A stretch of 49,477 nt of DNA, from NCBI GenBank assembly GCA_964475835.1, contig CAYYYL010000019.1, forward strand, positions 1-49,477, read 5' to 3'. The stretch's first letter is position 1. Every line of letters starts with the position of its first letter. Position numbers and translations under genes: made by a program. Positions 16,944 to 24,369 of the stretch are shown here, one piece after another. The notes below the pieces were generated by a model. The model made no database searches, was not told the DNA's origin, and saw only the letters and a list, made by a program, of their open reading frames with translations. Origin of the DNA: JABDCI01 sp964475835. Its GTDB lineage: Bacteria; Verrucomicrobiota; Verrucomicrobiia; JABWAM01.

Positions 16944-18227
16944 ATGAAACCCAACCTTCTCACCCGGCGGGAATTCATCCGCCGTTCCGTCATCATCGCC
17001 TCCGTCGCAGGAACGATTCCTTCGTTTTTGCACCGCACCGTCTGGGCACTCGACAACCCGTTGCAGGAGGCCGCAGTGGTGAGCGATAGCGATCCCATTC
17101 TGGTGGTGATCCAGCTCAGCGGCGGAAACGACGGCCTCAACACCATCATCCCCTTCACTAACGATATTTACTATCGTTCACGTCCGAAAATTGCGGTTCC
17201 TCCAAAGGACGTCATTCGCATCAACGACAGCCTTGGTTTCCATCCCCGGCTTTCCAAATTCAAACACCTGTTCGACAACGGTAAAATGGCCGTGGTGCAA
17301 GGCGTGGGATATCCCAATCCCAACCGTTCGCATTTTCGATCCATGGAAATCTGGCACACCGCGAGTGACGCCGATCAGATCGAAAAATATGGATGGCTGG
17401 GACGGTACTTCGACAACAAGTGCCAGGGTTGTGATCCCACCACGGCGGTAAATATCGGAAAAATCGCACCCCAGGCATTCACCAGCAAGACCCCATTCGG
17501 CGTTTCCATCGAAGATCCCGACATGTACCGATGGGTAAACACGGGCGCAAACAGCGCGGAAGCCATGAAGTCCGCCGAATCCTTTTTCCGCAAACTGAAT
17601 AAAACCGATCAATCTCCCTCCATGGAAACGCCAGCAATGACAGATGGATCGATCGATTACCTTCAACGCACGGCAATGAACGCTCAACTCTCCTCGGACA
17701 AAATTCGTGAGGTGGTGAAAAAGTATCATTCCACGGTCACCTATCCCGACACCGAAATCGCCCACAGCCTCAAACTTGTCGCCCAGATGATCGCCGGAAA
17801 GCTTCCCACAAGGATCTTCTATGTGTCACAAAGTGGCTACGACACCCATTCCAATCAACTTGCCGACCAAAACCGTCTCCTGGGAGAACTTGCAGACGGC
17901 ATCTCCGCTTTCTATGCGGACATGGAGGAGCAACGTCATGCAGACCGGGTGCTGGCCCTCAGTTTCTCGGAATTCGGGCGTCGGGTCAGTGAGAACGCCT
18001 CGGGAGGCACCGATCATGGCGCCGCAGGCCCCATGTTTGTTTTTGGAGAACGCCTCAAAGGAGGGCTCCATGGTGTATCGCCGGACTTAAACGACCTCGA
18101 TCACGGAGGGGACTTGAAATTTCACACGGACTTTCGATCCGTCTATGCCACCGTACTGGAGAACTGGCTGAAAACCGATTCCCCCTCCATCCTAGGAAAG
18201 CCCTATCCCAAACTGGATTTTGTATAG
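16944..18227 (+). CDS. DUF1501 domain-containing protein, Tat exported
   Basis: 427 residues from ATG 16944, chosen because GGAG lies 6 nt upstream and the protein then begins MKPNLLTRREFIRRS, a typical twin-arginine signal followed by a hydrophobic stretch (VIIASVAGTIPSFL). The body shows the DUF1501 sulfatase-like alkaline-phosphatase-superfamily pattern: PILVVIQLSGGNDGLNTIIP at the metal-site end, RSHFRSMEIWHTA, YDTHSNQLADQNRLLGELAD, LSFSEFGRRVSENASGGTDH and GGLHGVSPDL. The Tat signal implies export of a folded, possibly metal-loaded protein. Partner of the DUF1800 gene just upstream. The enzymatic activity is not known. Confidence 0.9.
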   Translation: MKPNLLTRREFIRRSVIIASVAGTIPSFLHRTVWALDNPLQEAAVVSDSDPILVVIQLSGGNDGLNTIIPFTNDIYYRSRPKIAVPPKDVIRINDSLGFHPRLSKFKHLFDNGKMAVVQGVGYPNPNRSHFRSMEIWHTASDADQIEKYGWLGRYFDNKCQGCDPTTAVNIGKIAPQAFTSKTPFGVSIEDPDMYRWVNTGANSAEAMKSAESFFRKLNKTDQSPSMETPAMTDGSIDYLQRTAMNAQLSSDKIREVVKKYHSTVTYPDTEIAHSLKLVAQMIAGKLPTRIFYVSQSGYDTHSNQLADQNRLLGELADGISAFYADMEEQRHADRVLALSFSEFGRRVSENASGGTDHGAAGPMFVFGERLKGGLHGVSPDLNDLDHGGDLKFHTDFRSVYATVLENWLKTDSPSILGKPYPKLDFV

Positions 18228-18245
18228 GGGGGAAATTTCGCTTCC

Positions 18246-19112
18246 TCAGTTTTTGTCTTTGCGTCCAAACATCCTCTTAAAAAACGCCGCAATGGCGATA
18301 CATCCTGCTATGACCAGTTTTTTGGCAGCGATCAAAATTCCCAACAGATATTTAAACAACCCCGTCTTCGCAGCAATCGTTCCCGCGATGAGTCCTGCGA
18401 TTCCGTAAGCCGCGATCTTATCGACGCCAGGCTTGTACTCGGCATAGCGATGTCCCTCGTTGAAATCGACGAAGGCGATCACCTTCTGCATCTTCTCCTT
18501 GATATCCGGAAGCTGATCCATGGTCGCCACGGCATTGAGCACCAACACACCGCGTCGTCCCAGCACGCGAACATTGTAATTCAACGTGTTCTCCAACTGG
18601 TTGTCCGTCTTGAGTTCCTTGGCCCAGTAGAGTTTGTGGGTGCCTTTGTCATACGAAGGTGGCTCGGCCCAACCGACGAGTTCCAAGGTGGGATACCCTT
18701 GCTTCTTCCTCTCCTCATTGTCCTCTGCGGACGAAGCCTTCATCTTTTGGAGCAACTCGTCGTAGTTGATGCTTTCGGCGTCGTTGTCCTTGACGTAACC
18801 ATCATCCTGAAACGTGATCACCACCCCCCACCCCTCCTGACTGAGGGGGCTGATATCCGTGGGAAACAACATGCCGAGGGTTTCTCCCCCCGGGGGATTT
18901 CCCCAGGCCTGGACCAGAATCATGTTCGCCTCGTCAGGTGAAAGATAACGGAACTCGGGAGGAACATCGAGAGTCGCCAGCCCCCCTTTCAGCGTGATGC
19001 GTCCACGTTGATAGTGAAGTTTCGCTTCGAACTCCTCCTTCGAAAGCTGCTTCTCCTCGGCAACGCCGGAGATGGCAAAGAAACAGGATAAAATCAAAAA
19101 CAGAGAACGCAT
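18246..19112 (-). CDS. DUF2167 domain-containing membrane protein
   Basis: 288 residues. Signal peptide about 1-18 (LFLILSCFFAISGVAE), a periplasmic DUF2167 domain recognisable from GRITLKGGLATLDVPPEFRY, the ILVQAWGNPP segment, GWGVVITFQDDGYVKDNDAE and LELVGWAEPPSYDKGTHKLY, then a C-terminal membrane region (about 220-275, GIAGLIAGTIAAKTGLFKYL and VIAGCIAIAAFF) with a basic cytoplasmic tail RMFGRKDKN. The family has no established function. ATG 19112 is preceded by GGGGAG at a good spacing. It is convergent with the DUF1501 gene (18-bp gap). Confidence 0.88.
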   Translation of the reverse strand: MRSLFLILSCFFAISGVAEEKQLSKEEFEAKLHYQRGRITLKGGLATLDVPPEFRYLSPDEANMILVQAWGNPPGGETLGMLFPTDISPLSQEGWGVVITFQDDGYVKDNDAESINYDELLQKMKASSAEDNEERKKQGYPTLELVGWAEPPSYDKGTHKLYWAKELKTDNQLENTLNYNVRVLGRRGVLVLNAVATMDQLPDIKEKMQKVIAFVDFNEGHRYAEYKPGVDKIAAYGIAGLIAGTIAAKTGLFKYLLGILIAAKKLVIAGCIAIAAFFKRMFGRKDKN

Positions 19113-19271
19113 AAAACTCCCCTAGGTGAGTGGTTTAGGTCCCGCCCTATCGACCGGAATATGTCCACGAATTGTCCTCTCTCGCAAGCGGAATTCGAGC
19201 AATCAGGATGGCTTCAATCTCATCGTTGCTTGGGAATGGTTCAGCTTGAGAGAATTCCAGACTGCTGTGAT

Positions 19272-19334
19272 GGAGGGCGACGCTCCGTCGTCGCCATTTG
19301 CCAATCAGAAGGCGATGACGGAGCGTCGCCCTCC
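19272..19334. repeat. Inverted pair of GGAGGGCGACG repeats
   Basis: Forward copy 19272-19295 and reverse copy 19311-19334, 15 bp apart. Same family as 10084, 15242, 15293 and 21380. The arms could pair over about 23 of 24 positions. Confidence 0.88.
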
Positions 19335-19368
19335 AGGAAGATCATGAGTTTTCAAGTGAATGCCTGTT

Positions 19369-19391
19369 CCAAGCCCGTGTAGCGGGCTTGG
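19369..19391. repeat. Perfect 9-bp hairpin, possible repeat unit or terminator-like
   Basis: CCAAGCCCG and CGGGCTTGG around the loop TGTAG. No T-run follows on either side, so it is not a classic intrinsic terminator. It may be a solo copy of another dispersed repeat. Confidence 0.6.
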
Positions 19392-19501
19392 GATGCTGGC
19401 CATCTGTGTTGATCCGTGGTCAATCCTTTCAAAGGCTTTTACGCAGTCCTTTATGAGAGGAAAGCTGTTTAAGGAGGCCTGCAAGCGTTCCCAATTAAAC
19501 C

Positions 19502-19529
19502 TTGATTTCCCCCACAAGTGTCCTATTCT
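19502..19529 (+). promoter_or_regulatory. Candidate rpsB-tsf promoter
   Basis: TTGATT at 19502-19507 and TATTCT at 19524-19529 with 16-bp spacing, each four of six matches to the sigma-70 consensus. The region between and around them also forms an 8-bp inverted repeat (CCCACAAG / CTTGTGGG). Confidence 0.4.
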
Positions 19530-19623
19530 TGTGGGCTCCCGATTTTCGGGAACGAACGGTCCCCAAGGGACCATCACAACACCTAACCCTAACGGAAAAG
19601 CCGTGTCCTGAACAAGATCAGGA
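19511..19623 (+). ncRNA. Structured rpsB leader with four hairpins (candidate)
   Basis: Four perfect stems in about 110 bp: 19511-19535 (8 bp), 19537-19551 (TCCCGA-TTT-TCGGGA), 19558-19572 (GGTCCC-CAA-GGGACC) and 19606-19623 (TCCTGA-N6-TCAGGA). The last ends 23 nt before the rpsB ATG. Ribosomal protein S2 leaders are known to carry autoregulatory structures in several phyla. Whether this is one is inference. Confidence 0.5.
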
Positions 19624-19646
19624 TGTGAACAAGAAACGATAGAAAT

Positions 19647-20438
19647 ATGCCTCAGCTCTCCGTGACAGAACTATTGGAAGCGGGAGTCCATTTCGGTCAT
19701 CAAACCGACCGTTGGAATCCCAAGATGCGCCCCTTCATTTTTGAAGCGGCCAATGGAGTCCACGTCATCGACGTCTCCAAAACTCAGAAAAAAATCGCCG
19801 ACGCCGTTGAATTTCTGCGTGGCATCCTCCTCAACGGAGGCGACATTCTTTTTGTCGGCACCAAAAAACAGGCGAAGGATGTCGTCCGTGAAGTGGCAGA
19901 GAAGACCCATATGCACTGCGTGACGGAACGCTGGCTGGGGGGCACCCTGACCAATTTGACCACGATCCGCCGGAGCGTGAAGCGTCTCCGCGAGATCGAG
20001 AAGATGGATCGCGATGGCATCCTCAAGAAGCTCGGCAAGAAAGAGGTCGCCAGCCTCAAGCGCGAAGCCGCACGTCTGCACAAGAATCTCGACGGAATCC
20101 TGTCCATGAGCAAGATTCCCAGCGCCCTCTTCATCATCGACATCACCCAGGAGAAGATCGCCGTGGCTGAAGCCCGCCGCCTGAACATTCCGATCGTGGC
20201 CCTTGTGGACACCAATGCCGATCCGGATCTCGTCACGCACGTGATCCCCAGCAACGACGATGGAATCCGCGCGATTCGCACCCTGCTCACCCATTTCGGT
20301 GAGGAGCTCTCCCAGGCGCGCATGCACTTCGAGCGCCTTCATCCCCAGCAGATTAAGGAAGGCGAGGAAGCCTCCGAGAAGCCGGAAGTCGCCGCCGTGG
20401 CGACGGAGGAATCGAACCTCGCCGCTGTTTCGGACTAA
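19647..20438 (+). CDS. rpsB: 30S ribosomal protein S2
   Basis: Small-subunit ribosomal protein, 263 residues. The start MPQLSVTELLEAGVHFGHQTDRWNPK and the segments ILFVGTKKQAKDVVREVA, RWLGGTLTNLTTIRRSVKRL and PIVALVDTNADPDLVTHVIP are diagnostic. The C-terminus has an acidic, Glu/Ala-rich tail (EGEEASEKPEVAAVATEES), which is common outside Proteobacteria. There is no Shine-Dalgarno before ATG 19647; the upstream bases are A-rich. It heads the rpsB-tsf operon behind a structured leader. Confidence 0.98.
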   Translation: MPQLSVTELLEAGVHFGHQTDRWNPKMRPFIFEAANGVHVIDVSKTQKKIADAVEFLRGILLNGGDILFVGTKKQAKDVVREVAEKTHMHCVTERWLGGTLTNLTTIRRSVKRLREIEKMDRDGILKKLGKKEVASLKREAARLHKNLDGILSMSKIPSALFIIDITQEKIAVAEARRLNIPIVALVDTNADPDLVTHVIPSNDDGIRAIRTLLTHFGEELSQARMHFERLHPQQIKEGEEASEKPEVAAVATEESNLAAVSD

Positions 20439-20514
20439 TCCTGCGTCCATTTTGTCGTGGGGCGGCCGGGATCGGTCGCTCCACGTTTCCTTTGAACTGA
20501 ATGATTGAATCCTT

Positions 20515-21147
20515 ATGACAATGACCGCCAACCAACCCATTAGCGCCAAGATGGTACAACAGCTCCGCGACAAAACAAACGCGGGCATGATGGACTGCAA
20601 GAAAGCCCTGGAGGAAGCCAAGGGCGACATGGAAGCCGCCGAAGTGGTGCTCCGCAAACGTGGCATCGCCACCGCTGCCAAAAAATCGGGCCGCGTCGCC
20701 AAGGAAGGGACCATCGCTTCCTATATTCACATGGGCGGAAAGATGGGCGTCCTCGTCGAAGTCAATTGCGAGACCGACTTCGTGGCCAAGACCGATCAGT
20801 TCCGGGAATTTGTGAAGGACATCGCCCTGCATATCGCCGCAGCAAAACCCCTCTGCATCTCCCGCGAACAGGTCCCCGCCTCCGTCCTCGAGAAGGAGCG
20901 CGACATCGCCCGTGCCCAGGTGAAGGACAAACCCGCGAACATCATGGAGAAAATCGTGGAAGGCAAAATTGAGAAATTCTACTCCACCGTCTGCCTCATG
21001 GAGCAAGCCTTTATCAAGAACAGCGATGTGACGATCAAGGATCACCTCACCGCAAAAGTGGCGGAACTCGGCGAGAACATCGTCATCAAGCGGTTCACCG
21101 TGTACGAACTCGGACAAGACATCGGGGATGCTCCCGAAGCGGAATAA
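20515..21147 (+). CDS. tsf: Translation elongation factor Ts
   Basis: Guanine nucleotide exchange factor for EF-Tu, 210 residues, short compared with 283 in E. coli and closer to the Thermus/cyanobacterial size class. The N-terminal UBA-like domain reads ISAKMVQQLRDKTNAGMMDC followed by KKALEEAKGDMEAAEVVLRK. The EF-Tu contact motif TDFVAKTDQF is present, followed by a single core subdomain ending KRFTVYELGQDIGD. The gene follows rpsB by 76 bp and has no visible ribosome site. A strong intrinsic terminator closes the operon. Confidence 0.97.
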   Translation: MTMTANQPISAKMVQQLRDKTNAGMMDCKKALEEAKGDMEAAEVVLRKRGIATAAKKSGRVAKEGTIASYIHMGGKMGVLVEVNCETDFVAKTDQFREFVKDIALHIAAAKPLCISREQVPASVLEKERDIARAQVKDKPANIMEKIVEGKIEKFYSTVCLMEQAFIKNSDVTIKDHLTAKVAELGENIVIKRFTVYELGQDIGDAPEAE

Positions 21148-21166
21148 GTTTCAAACCCAGAACAAC

Positions 21167-21196
21167 AAAAGGCCGCGCGCAAGCGCGGCCTTTTTT
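21167..21196 (+). terminator. Intrinsic terminator of rpsB-tsf
   Basis: AAAAGGCCGCGC-GCAA-GCGCGGCCTTTTTT: an 8-bp G/C stem (11 bp with the flanking A/T pairs) with a GCAA tetraloop followed by a T-run, 19 bp after the tsf stop. Confidence 0.95.
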
Positions 21197-21270
21197 GTTC
21201 CCGGAAACCATTTGGCATTCTGTTAGCGAAGTTCATTGATTCATGGCATGACTTTCGAAAGAGAATCTGC

Positions 21271-21360
21271 AGAGAGATTCTTCGTCCTTCGACTTCGCTC
21301 AGGACTCAGAATGACGTTCTGTTGAAAGGGTGTCATCCTGGGCGCAGCGAAGGATCTCTC
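21271..21360. repeat. Inverted pair of GTCATCCTGAGC-type repeats
   Basis: Left arm 21271-21315 (AGAGATTCTTCGTCCTTCGA and following, ending AGAATGAC) and right arm 21331-21360 (TGTCATCCTGGGCGCAGCGA and AGGATCTCTC). The left arm is longer than at 1991 because a partial internal duplication (CTTCG...CAGGACTCAG) is inserted. Confidence 0.85.
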
Positions 21361-21379
21361 CGAGCATTTTAAATCTGTT

Positions 21380-21401
21380 GGAGCGACACTCCGTCGTCGC
21401 C
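21380..21401 (+). repeat. Degenerate GGAGGGCGACG repeat copy
   Basis: GGAGCGACACTCCGTCGTCG and CC, 22 bp, a slightly shorter and mutated copy of the 24-bp family. It is immediately downstream of the 21271-21360 repeat pair, so two families are stacked behind the tsf terminator. Confidence 0.75.
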
Positions 21402-21438
21402 CTTCCTTTTTACAAAACAAACTGGCGGAGAAGACCTT

Positions 21439-22953
21439 TTAATTCTCGAACTCGGAGAATCCAGCGGGGCGGAAGATCACCAGACTGCGCACACCATCCT
21501 TGGAAACTTGAAGGAGGGAGGCTTTTGCACTACCAGTCTTCTTCAAAGCCTCCTTGAGACTGGCCACCGTCGCCGTCCTTTTTCCATCCACCTCGGTGAT
21601 CACCATTCCGGCCATCAATCCTGAACGCGCTGCAGGAGAATCGTCCTCCACGTCCGTGATAAGAAGGCCCTGCTTTTCGGAAAGCCCAAACTGCTCGGCA
21701 AGTTCACGGGTGACCGGTTGCACCGTGATCCCAAAGGATTGATTCGACTCGGTAGGAGGAGACGGGAGACGGGAAGACACCTGCTGGGTGGAGGGTTGAA
21801 GTCCGGTCTTCACATTCACAGCGAGCACCTTGCCTTCGCGAACCACCCCTAGTCGCACGCTTTGGCCGATTTGCTTTTCAAGCACCTGTTTTTGAAGATC
21901 GCGTGCGGAATTCACAGCCGCTCCATCGATGTTCGTAATCACATCCCCCGGTTTCAGGCCCGAATTGTAGGCGGGGGTCTCGGGCCGGATCGCCATCACC
22001 AGCACACCCTGAGTCACTCCCTTGAGGAATCCCTTGTACTCCGGCACCTCTCCCAGGGTTCGAATATCGATGCCGATCCATGGACGCTCCACTTTGCCTT
22101 TCGTGATCAACAGCTCCCCCACCTTCTGGGCAAGTTTGATGGGAATGGCAAACCCCACGTTCGCATTATAAAAATTGAATCCACCACCCCGGGTTTTGAT
22201 CAAGGTGTTGATGCCCACCACCTTCCCGTCAATGTCGAGAAGAGGTCCCCCACTGTTTCCGGGATTGATCGTGGCCTGGGTCTGCAAATATTCCTCGTAC
22301 ACCGTCGCGCCCAGCCGGTCGCGAACCTTTCCGCTGAGAACCCCCACCGTAACTGAATAGTCGAGATTGAAGGGGGCCCCAATGGCAATCGTCCATTCTC
22401 CCGGACGAATCAGATCGGAATCCCCCATCTCCGCAACGGGAAGGTTTTTCGCCTCAATCTTGATGACAGCGATGTCGGTTTTCTCATCAGGAATGCCAAT
22501 GACACGAGCCTCAAAAGTCCGCCCATCCTTCAGTTTCACCCGGATTCGTTCCGCACCCTGGATCACGTGGTTGTTCGTGAAGATATAACCGTCGGCACGA
22601 ACGATAAAACCGGACCCCTGACTTTCGCCATAGTCACGTGATGGAGGGATTTCACGTTTCGGCGTTTTGTGAAAAAACTCATAGGGATCCATCGGCTCGT
22701 CGGGACCGGCGGCATCGGGGCTGTCCGGACCACGGGTCACCGTGATCACCACCACCGAGGGACTCACTTTCTCCGCAACCTCGGCAAAGGTGTTTCCAAG
22801 GGATCGGGCGGTTTCATTCAGAAGAGGTTTCACAGAGGGCACCTTTTCCGGTGATGCCGAAAGTGGGAGCACAAAAAACAACAATGCCGACAAGATGCAC
22901 CGAGACAGAGAAAAGTGATGCATAAATTCCAAAAATCGTTTGAAATGAGCCAT
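21439..22953 (-). CDS. htrA: HtrA/DegP-type periplasmic serine protease
   Basis: Periplasmic protein quality-control protease, 504 residues. A signal peptide (ILSALLFFVLPLSAS) is followed by a chymotrypsin-like domain with the triad H129 (TNNHVIQ), D160 (TDIAVIKI) and S234 (NPGNSGGPL), then two PDZ domains (about 285-375, with PWIGIDIRTL and NSGLKPGDVITNIDGAAV, and about 410-500, with RSGLMAGMVITEVDGKRT). That is the Do/DegQ layout. ATG 22953 gives a long n-region; ATG 22923 (MHHFSLSR) would give a more normal signal peptide and is a real alternative. It diverges from the DUF2062 gene with only 32 bp between starts. Confidence 0.93.
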   Translation of the reverse strand: MAHFKRFLEFMHHFSLSRCILSALLFFVLPLSASPEKVPSVKPLLNETARSLGNTFAEVAEKVSPSVVVITVTRGPDSPDAAGPDEPMDPYEFFHKTPKREIPPSRDYGESQGSGFIVRADGYIFTNNHVIQGAERIRVKLKDGRTFEARVIGIPDEKTDIAVIKIEAKNLPVAEMGDSDLIRPGEWTIAIGAPFNLDYSVTVGVLSGKVRDRLGATVYEEYLQTQATINPGNSGGPLLDIDGKVVGINTLIKTRGGGFNFYNANVGFAIPIKLAQKVGELLITKGKVERPWIGIDIRTLGEVPEYKGFLKGVTQGVLVMAIRPETPAYNSGLKPGDVITNIDGAAVNSARDLQKQVLEKQIGQSVRLGVVREGKVLAVNVKTGLQPSTQQVSSRLPSPPTESNQSFGITVQPVTRELAEQFGLSEKQGLLITDVEDDSPAARSGLMAGMVITEVDGKRTATVASLKEALKKTGSAKASLLQVSKDGVRSLVIFRPAGFSEFEN

Positions 22954-22985
22954 CCAGATCGCCCGACGACGAGCAGGAAATCATT

Positions 22986-23483
22986 GTGCTACTGAATATC
23001 GAGAAAATCAAGGCGTTGTGGGACAAGCTTCTGCATCAGGAAGCAACACCACATCAAATTGCGATGGGGTTCTGTCTCGGCCTTTTCGTCAGCTTCCTTC
23101 CCATTCCCCCATTCCAAACCCTGAGCGCCCTTCTTCTCGCCTACATTTGCCGTTCCAACAAAGTCGCCAGCCTCATCGGCCTGCACATTCACCTTCTTTT
23201 TTTCCCCGTGGTGCCCATCGTATTCCTTCTTGAGTACAAGATTGGCTACCGTCTTTTGGACTGGCGACTCCATCCAAACGTCGACACTGCCGAAATCACC
23301 ATCGCTTACCTCCTCCAAAAGGGTTGGCCTGTCCTCAAAGCCATGTTAATCGGGGCATTGGTGCTTGGCATTCCATCCTGCCTCCTCACGTATCCCCTTG
23401 TTTGGAGGGCCGCCATTCGCTGGCAGGAAGCACGGAGAAACCGACCGCCACCACCAACCGATGACGATCTGGAGGCTATTTAA
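22986..23483 (+). CDS. DUF2062 domain-containing membrane protein
   Basis: 165 residues starting at GTG 22986. The DUF2062 pattern is clear: EATPHQIAMGFCLGLFVSFL, then PIPPFQTLSALLLAYICRSN and KVASLIGLHIHLLFFPVVPI. Three or four hydrophobic segments are seen (about 27-45, 48-62, 68-90 and 122-145), with a basic, proline-rich cytoplasmic tail ARRNRPPPPTDDDLEAI. Function is unknown; relatives occur next to cell-envelope glycosyltransferase genes. Its 3' end overlaps the convergent sucD gene by 8 bp. Confidence 0.88.
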   Translation: MLLNIEKIKALWDKLLHQEATPHQIAMGFCLGLFVSFLPIPPFQTLSALLLAYICRSNKVASLIGLHIHLLFFPVVPIVFLLEYKIGYRLLDWRLHPNVDTAEITIAYLLQKGWPVLKAMLIGALVLGIPSCLLTYPLVWRAAIRWQEARRNRPPPPTDDDLEAI

Positions 23484-24369
23484 GAAGCGCGGCGAGCGTC
23501 CTGCCCATATCTGAAGGGGTAGGCGCAATGGCAATCCCCGCCTCCTGCAAGGCTTTGATCTTTTCCGCAGCCGTTCCCTTTCCACCCGAAATAATGGCCC
23601 CCGCGTGTCCCATGCGGCGTCCCGGAGGCGCCGTGGTTCCGGCAATGAACGCCGCCACTGGCTTTTTGCAATTCTGCTTCACCCATGCCGCAGCTTCTTC
23701 TTCTGCAGTACCGCCAATTTCGCCGATCATGATGATCGCATGCGTGTCAGGATCATCATTGAACATCTTCATCACATCGAGATGCGAGGTTCCGTTGACG
23801 GGATCCCCACCAATCCCGACGCATGTCGATTGTCCGATGCCGAGACAGGTCAGTTGCCAAACGGCTTCGTAGGTCAGGGTGCCAGAACGCGAAACCACAC
23901 CCACATTTCCCTTTTTGTGAATGTAACCGGGCATAATGCCGATCTTGCATCCCCCACTGGAATCCGGCCCTGCTCCTGGCGTGATGATGCCGGGACAGTT
24001 TGGACCAATGAGACGGGTCTTTTTCCCCTGCATCGCACGTTTTACCCGCACCATGTCGTTCACCGGAATACCCTCGGTGATACAGACGACGAGATCCAGC
24101 CCAGCCTCCACCCCTTCAAGAATGGCGTCGGCTGCAAAGGGAGCGGGTACGAAAATCGCGGAAACCGTGGCTCCCGTGGCGGCAACGGCGTCCTGCACCG
24201 TGTTGAACACAGGAACCTTCCCCTCAAATTTTTCCCCCGATTTGCCGGGCGTCACCCCCGCGACCACCTGGGTGCCGTATTCCAGACAGTGATGTGCATG
24301 AAATCCACCGGCTTTGCCCGTGATGCCCTGAACAATCACCTTGGAGGAAGAATCGACTAGAATACTCAT
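23476..24369 (-). CDS. sucD: Succinyl-CoA ligase, alpha subunit
   Basis: TCA-cycle enzyme subunit that binds CoA and carries the phosphohistidine. 297 residues from ATG 24369 (MSILVDSSSKVIVQGITGKA). Conserved parts: HCLEYGTQVVAGVTPGKSGE, FVPAPFAADAILEGVEAGLD, RLIGPNCPGIITPG, GVVSRSGTLTYEAVWQLT, and the active-site histidine in PPGRRMGHAGAIISGGKGTA. The start overlaps the sucC stop by 4 bp (ATGA), which indicates translational coupling. It is the third gene of a citrate synthase-sucC-sucD operon and overlaps the convergent DUF2062 gene at its 3' end. Confidence 0.97.
   Translation of the reverse strand: MSILVDSSSKVIVQGITGKAGGFHAHHCLEYGTQVVAGVTPGKSGEKFEGKVPVFNTVQDAVAATGATVSAIFVPAPFAADAILEGVEAGLDLVVCITEGIPVNDMVRVKRAMQGKKTRLIGPNCPGIITPGAGPDSSGGCKIGIMPGYIHKKGNVGVVSRSGTLTYEAVWQLTCLGIGQSTCVGIGGDPVNGTSHLDVMKMFNDDPDTHAIIMIGEIGGTAEEEAAAWVKQNCKKPVAAFIAGTTAPPGRRMGHAGAIISGGKGTAAEKIKALQEAGIAIAPTPSDMGRTLAALLK

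Larger units (their letters stand above)
19113..19646. other. 534-bp intergenic region before rpsB
   Basis: No gene was found here on either strand. In order it holds: an unremarkable stretch 19113-19271; an inverted pair of GGAGGGCGACG repeats 19272-19334; a strong 9-bp hairpin 19369-19391; a further plain stretch to about 19500; and the promoter and structured leader of rpsB (19502-19646). Confidence 0.7.

Noticed and set aside
19113..19646. tRNA or small RNA gene in the largest gene-free gap
   Set aside because: No T-loop GTTCRA-type box or acceptor pairing was found; the hairpins are explained by repeats and the rpsB leader.
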